Assembly (NCBI GenBank): GCA_016718265.1
Contig: JADKDZ010000008.1
Location: 84,688 to 148,687 of the forward strand
Source of the DNA: Uliginosibacterium sp.
Lineage (GTDB): Bacteria; Pseudomonadota; Gammaproteobacteria; Burkholderiales; Rhodocyclaceae
Reading direction: 5' to 3'
DNA length: 64,000 nucleotides
Within the stretch, counting starts at the first letter, position 1; every line of letters begins with the position of its first letter. The notes under the pieces were generated by a model, which searched no databases, was not told where the DNA came from, and was given only the letters and a program-made list of their open reading frames with translations. A program made the translations under genes and the position numbers. Of this stretch, positions 62,380 through 64,000 are shown one piece after another.

Positions 62380-62835
62380 ATGAGTACTCGAACCGCCATC
62401 GCAGTTTGCGCGTTGCTCGTACCAATTCTGTGTTCCGCGGAGCCACGGGATAAAGAGTGCCAGGATTGGACAAACCAGGCGATGGAGAATCCGTCTGTTG
62501 GCTGTGAAGCGGCGTGCTCACAGGCAAAGCGCTTCGACAAATACGACTACCACTCCGGTCTCGTTGGCGCACTTGGCAGTCGTCAGGGCTTCGGAAATTT
62601 CATTCGTTACTCTGGACGGTCAACAATCATGGGCGCAGGTGCCGATGAGCAAGCCTGTCATCTCTACACGCTTCTTCTCAAGTGGGGGGATGAGTCATTT
62701 GCGCAAACCGTGGCGTCCGGTGGCCGGAAGACTAGAGAACGAGTTATCGGTCTTTTGGATTACGCCGCCGTCACGAACTTCAAAAAGCGCTTCCCGAAGA
62801 CATATGGGCTAGTTTCTCAACATGAGGAGCTCTAA
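62380..62835 (+). CDS. Small exported protein of unknown function
   Basis: 151 residues with a clear signal peptide (MSTRTAIAVCALLVPILCSA). The mature part is moderately charged, with cysteines (KECQ, VGCEAAC, QACH) that could form disulfides, and no recognised domain. The ATG at 62380 follows directly behind attC-like site 1, so translation would have to initiate within or just beyond the site, as in many gene cassettes. The open frame to 62296 overlaps the ankyrin gene and is unlikely to be used. Confidence 0.65.
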   Translation: MSTRTAIAVCALLVPILCSAEPRDKECQDWTNQAMENPSVGCEAACSQAKRFDKYDYHSGLVGALGSRQGFGNFIRYSGRSTIMGAGADEQACHLYTLLLKWGDESFAQTVASGGRKTRERVIGLLDYAAVTNFKKRFPKTYGLVSQHEEL

Positions 62836-62917
62836 CATGGCACTCAACCCCGTTCGCTTCGCTCTCTGGGCGCTGTCCGATAAAGCCGCGCAGCGCCGAC
62901 GGGCTCAATGCTAGAAC
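62830..62917 (+). repeat. attC-like recombination site 2
   Basis: An 88-base region from the end of the exported-protein gene to the next start codon. It begins CTCTAAC (close to the R'' core) and ends near GCTAGAAC (weak match to R'). GGCGCTG (62869-62875) pairs with CAGCGCC (62891-62897), and CCCGT (62849-62853) with ACGGG (62899-62903), with a large asymmetric bulge. The GATAAAGCCGCGCAGCGCC segment is typical of attC inner stems I know from environmental cassettes. Less regular than site 1. Confidence 0.5.
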
Positions 62918-62918
62918 T

Positions 62919-63266
62919 ATGCGAGCCAAGGAAATAAAGAGGCAGTTACGTCGTGCGCTACGCTACCCCAGACTTTGGGTTGAGTCTGGCCTCCTTGACG
63001 GGGAGTTGCTAGAGATTCAGTTGCGCGAGCTGCAAAAGATAATTGGCTATCGTTCCCGCTCGTTGCGGTCGACGGAACATTGGCGTTATGGAGCGTTTGT
63101 TTGGTGGTTACGCCGTGTACAAAATACAGAGCAACTGATGGCGCTCTTACGGGTTGCAGCTATAGATCCAGATGAGCCAATGGGCCAATCCGTAATAAAG
63201 GAAATCTCACTACATCCCATGGCTAACGATGACGTAAAGCGTTGTGCGCTAACCCTGTGTTCCTGA
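62919..63266 (+). CDS. Unknown 115-residue cassette-like protein
   Basis: 115 residues, basic (starting MRAKEIKRQLRRALRYPRLW), with Trp- and Arg-rich segments (WRYGAFVWWLRRVQ) and no recognised domain. It has no signal peptide and no membrane segment. The gene lies wholly between two attC-like sites, its ATG two bases after site 2 and its stop inside site 3. Whether it is expressed or functional is unknown. Confidence 0.55.
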   Translation: MRAKEIKRQLRRALRYPRLWVESGLLDGELLEIQLRELQKIIGYRSRSLRSTEHWRYGAFVWWLRRVQNTEQLMALLRVAAIDPDEPMGQSVIKEISLHPMANDDVKRCALTLCS

Positions 63267-63279
63267 ACATTCGTTAGGC
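63221..63279 (+). repeat. attC-like recombination site 3
   Basis: A 59-base region. It ends in GTTAGGC (63273-63279), a perfect R' core match, and its left end GGCTAACGATG is the near-complement of CATTCGTTAGGC with one extra base, as expected for extrahelical residues. A short AGCG/CGCT hairpin lies inside. It overlaps the end of the 115-residue gene and ends 10 bases before the next ATG. Confidence 0.55.
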
Positions 63280-63289
63280 ATTCTTGACT

Positions 63290-63919
63290 ATGAGCCAAAA
63301 GTATCTTTTCAAGGGTAAATGGAAACGCATCCCAGTGTGCATTCACTGGACAATTTTCCTCTGGCTACCATTCTACTATTTTCATCAAGGACACCTGTTT
63401 GGAATTATGACGTCGTTCGTGGCATTTTTTGCTCTGCTAGCAGCGCACGAATTTGGCCACGCCATTGCGGCTAAGTCGCGGCATGTGAAGGTCTATGCCA
63501 TCAAGCTCTACGCCATGCATGGTCAGTGCGAACACGAAGAGCCATACTATGAAAGAGATGACGTCTTTATTGCCTGGGGAGGTGTGCTGGCGCAACTGGC
63601 GATACTGATTGTAGTGCTCGCATGTGAGCGTTTGGTCGTTTTACTACCACCTCTTGCATACGAAATTCTTCAGCCAATATTCTTTACGTTCATCAACGTA
63701 AATATTGCAATGATGCTTATCAACCTCGTTCCTGTGCCGCCTCTCGATGGAGCGAAGGCATGGAGAGTTTTTCCACTCGCAATGGCACGGCACAGCCCGG
63801 AGGTTAAGTCTAAGGTTTGTCGAATCATGAATGCGTTGAATATCCGGCGGCGCAAAGCCATGAAAACAGAATCTGAGCGCGTTACAGCCGAACTACTTGA
63901 CCGCCTAAAGAATAAATGA
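63290..63919 (+). CDS. M50-type site-2 protease-like membrane peptidase
   Basis: 209 residues with several membrane helices. The metalloprotease motif AHEFGHA (about residues 54-60) and the second metal-binding motif NLVPVPPLDGAKAW (about 146-159) are both intact. Site-2 proteases cut proteins within membranes in regulatory cascades. The ATG at 63290 follows attC-like site 3 by 10 bases. Its base composition is lower in GC than the core genes. No further attC site was seen in the 81 bases before the window ends. Confidence 0.75.
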   Translation: MSQKYLFKGKWKRIPVCIHWTIFLWLPFYYFHQGHLFGIMTSFVAFFALLAAHEFGHAIAAKSRHVKVYAIKLYAMHGQCEHEEPYYERDDVFIAWGGVLAQLAILIVVLACERLVVLLPPLAYEILQPIFFTFINVNIAMMLINLVPVPPLDGAKAWRVFPLAMARHSPEVKSKVCRIMNALNIRRRKAMKTESERVTAELLDRLKNK

Positions 63920-64000
63920 ACACAAGCACCGCAAACATCGAGGGCCATGTCTTGCCTTTTTGCCTCAAGCGGCAAGGTCTGCCCCGTTTTCAGGGCGTGC

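Overview
The window looks like part of a betaproteobacterial chromosome, probably Rhodocyclales-like. It has high GC, PqiB/PqiC, UbiH and DsbC homologues, a complete mraZ-to-ftsZ division and cell-wall cluster, and secreted lipoproteins with long mixed-codon serine linkers of the kind seen in polysaccharide-degrading proteobacteria. The taxonomic call is inference from gene content; there is no rRNA in the window.

Layout. 1-8.2 kb: end of a pqiB-pqiC transport locus, a UbiH-type hydroxylase, DsbC, a MalY/PatB C-S lyase, CysK, a heptose-1-phosphate adenylyltransferase, then an orphan NarL-type response regulator with a degenerate membrane kinase. 8.2-13.6 kb: a yraN - HIRAN - argC - diaA - dolP run on the minus strand, back to back with rsmI - pyrC - lipoprotein on the plus strand. 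13.7-21.3 kb: two uncharacterised exported proteins, an FN3/poly-Ser lipoprotein and an HD-GYP phosphodiesterase. 21.4-21.9 kb: RNase P RNA. 22.3-39.5 kb: mraZ, rsmH, ftsL, ftsI, murE, murF, mraY, murD, ftsW, murG, murC, ddl, ftsQ, ftsA, ftsZ, mostly with overlapping or nearly touching genes. They are preceded by five 10-bp-spaced MraZ-type boxes and closed by a terminator, with ispD-ispF following. 40.8-47.3 kb: mannose nucleotide-sugar enzyme, acyltransferase, GH16 glucanase, MtfA peptidase and monofunctional RelA. 47.4-56.3 kb: a second FN3/poly-Ser lipoprotein with a beta-helix domain, and a three-gene minus-strand unit (MCP-like protein, lipoprotein sugar-binding protein, hybrid kinase with two receivers and an HPt). 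56.5-61.3 kb: trpC and tamB.

The right end (about 61.8-64 kb) changes character. Base composition drops and there are four short same-strand genes (ankyrin repeat protein, small exported protein, unknown 115-aa protein, M50-type membrane peptidase). The gaps between them carry structures that fit integron attC recombination sites. No integrase is visible, so this looks like a gene-cassette array without a local integrase, or the edge of one.

Three features deserve most attention: the attC-like cassette array; a 26-bp direct repeat that brackets the beta-helix lipoprotein gene and copies the 3' end of the neighbouring kinase gene; and the binding-protein/kinase/chemoreceptor operon that lacks any transporter. 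The two FN3 lipoproteins also share a nearly identical DNA module in opposite orientation about 32 kb apart, on either side of the division cluster.
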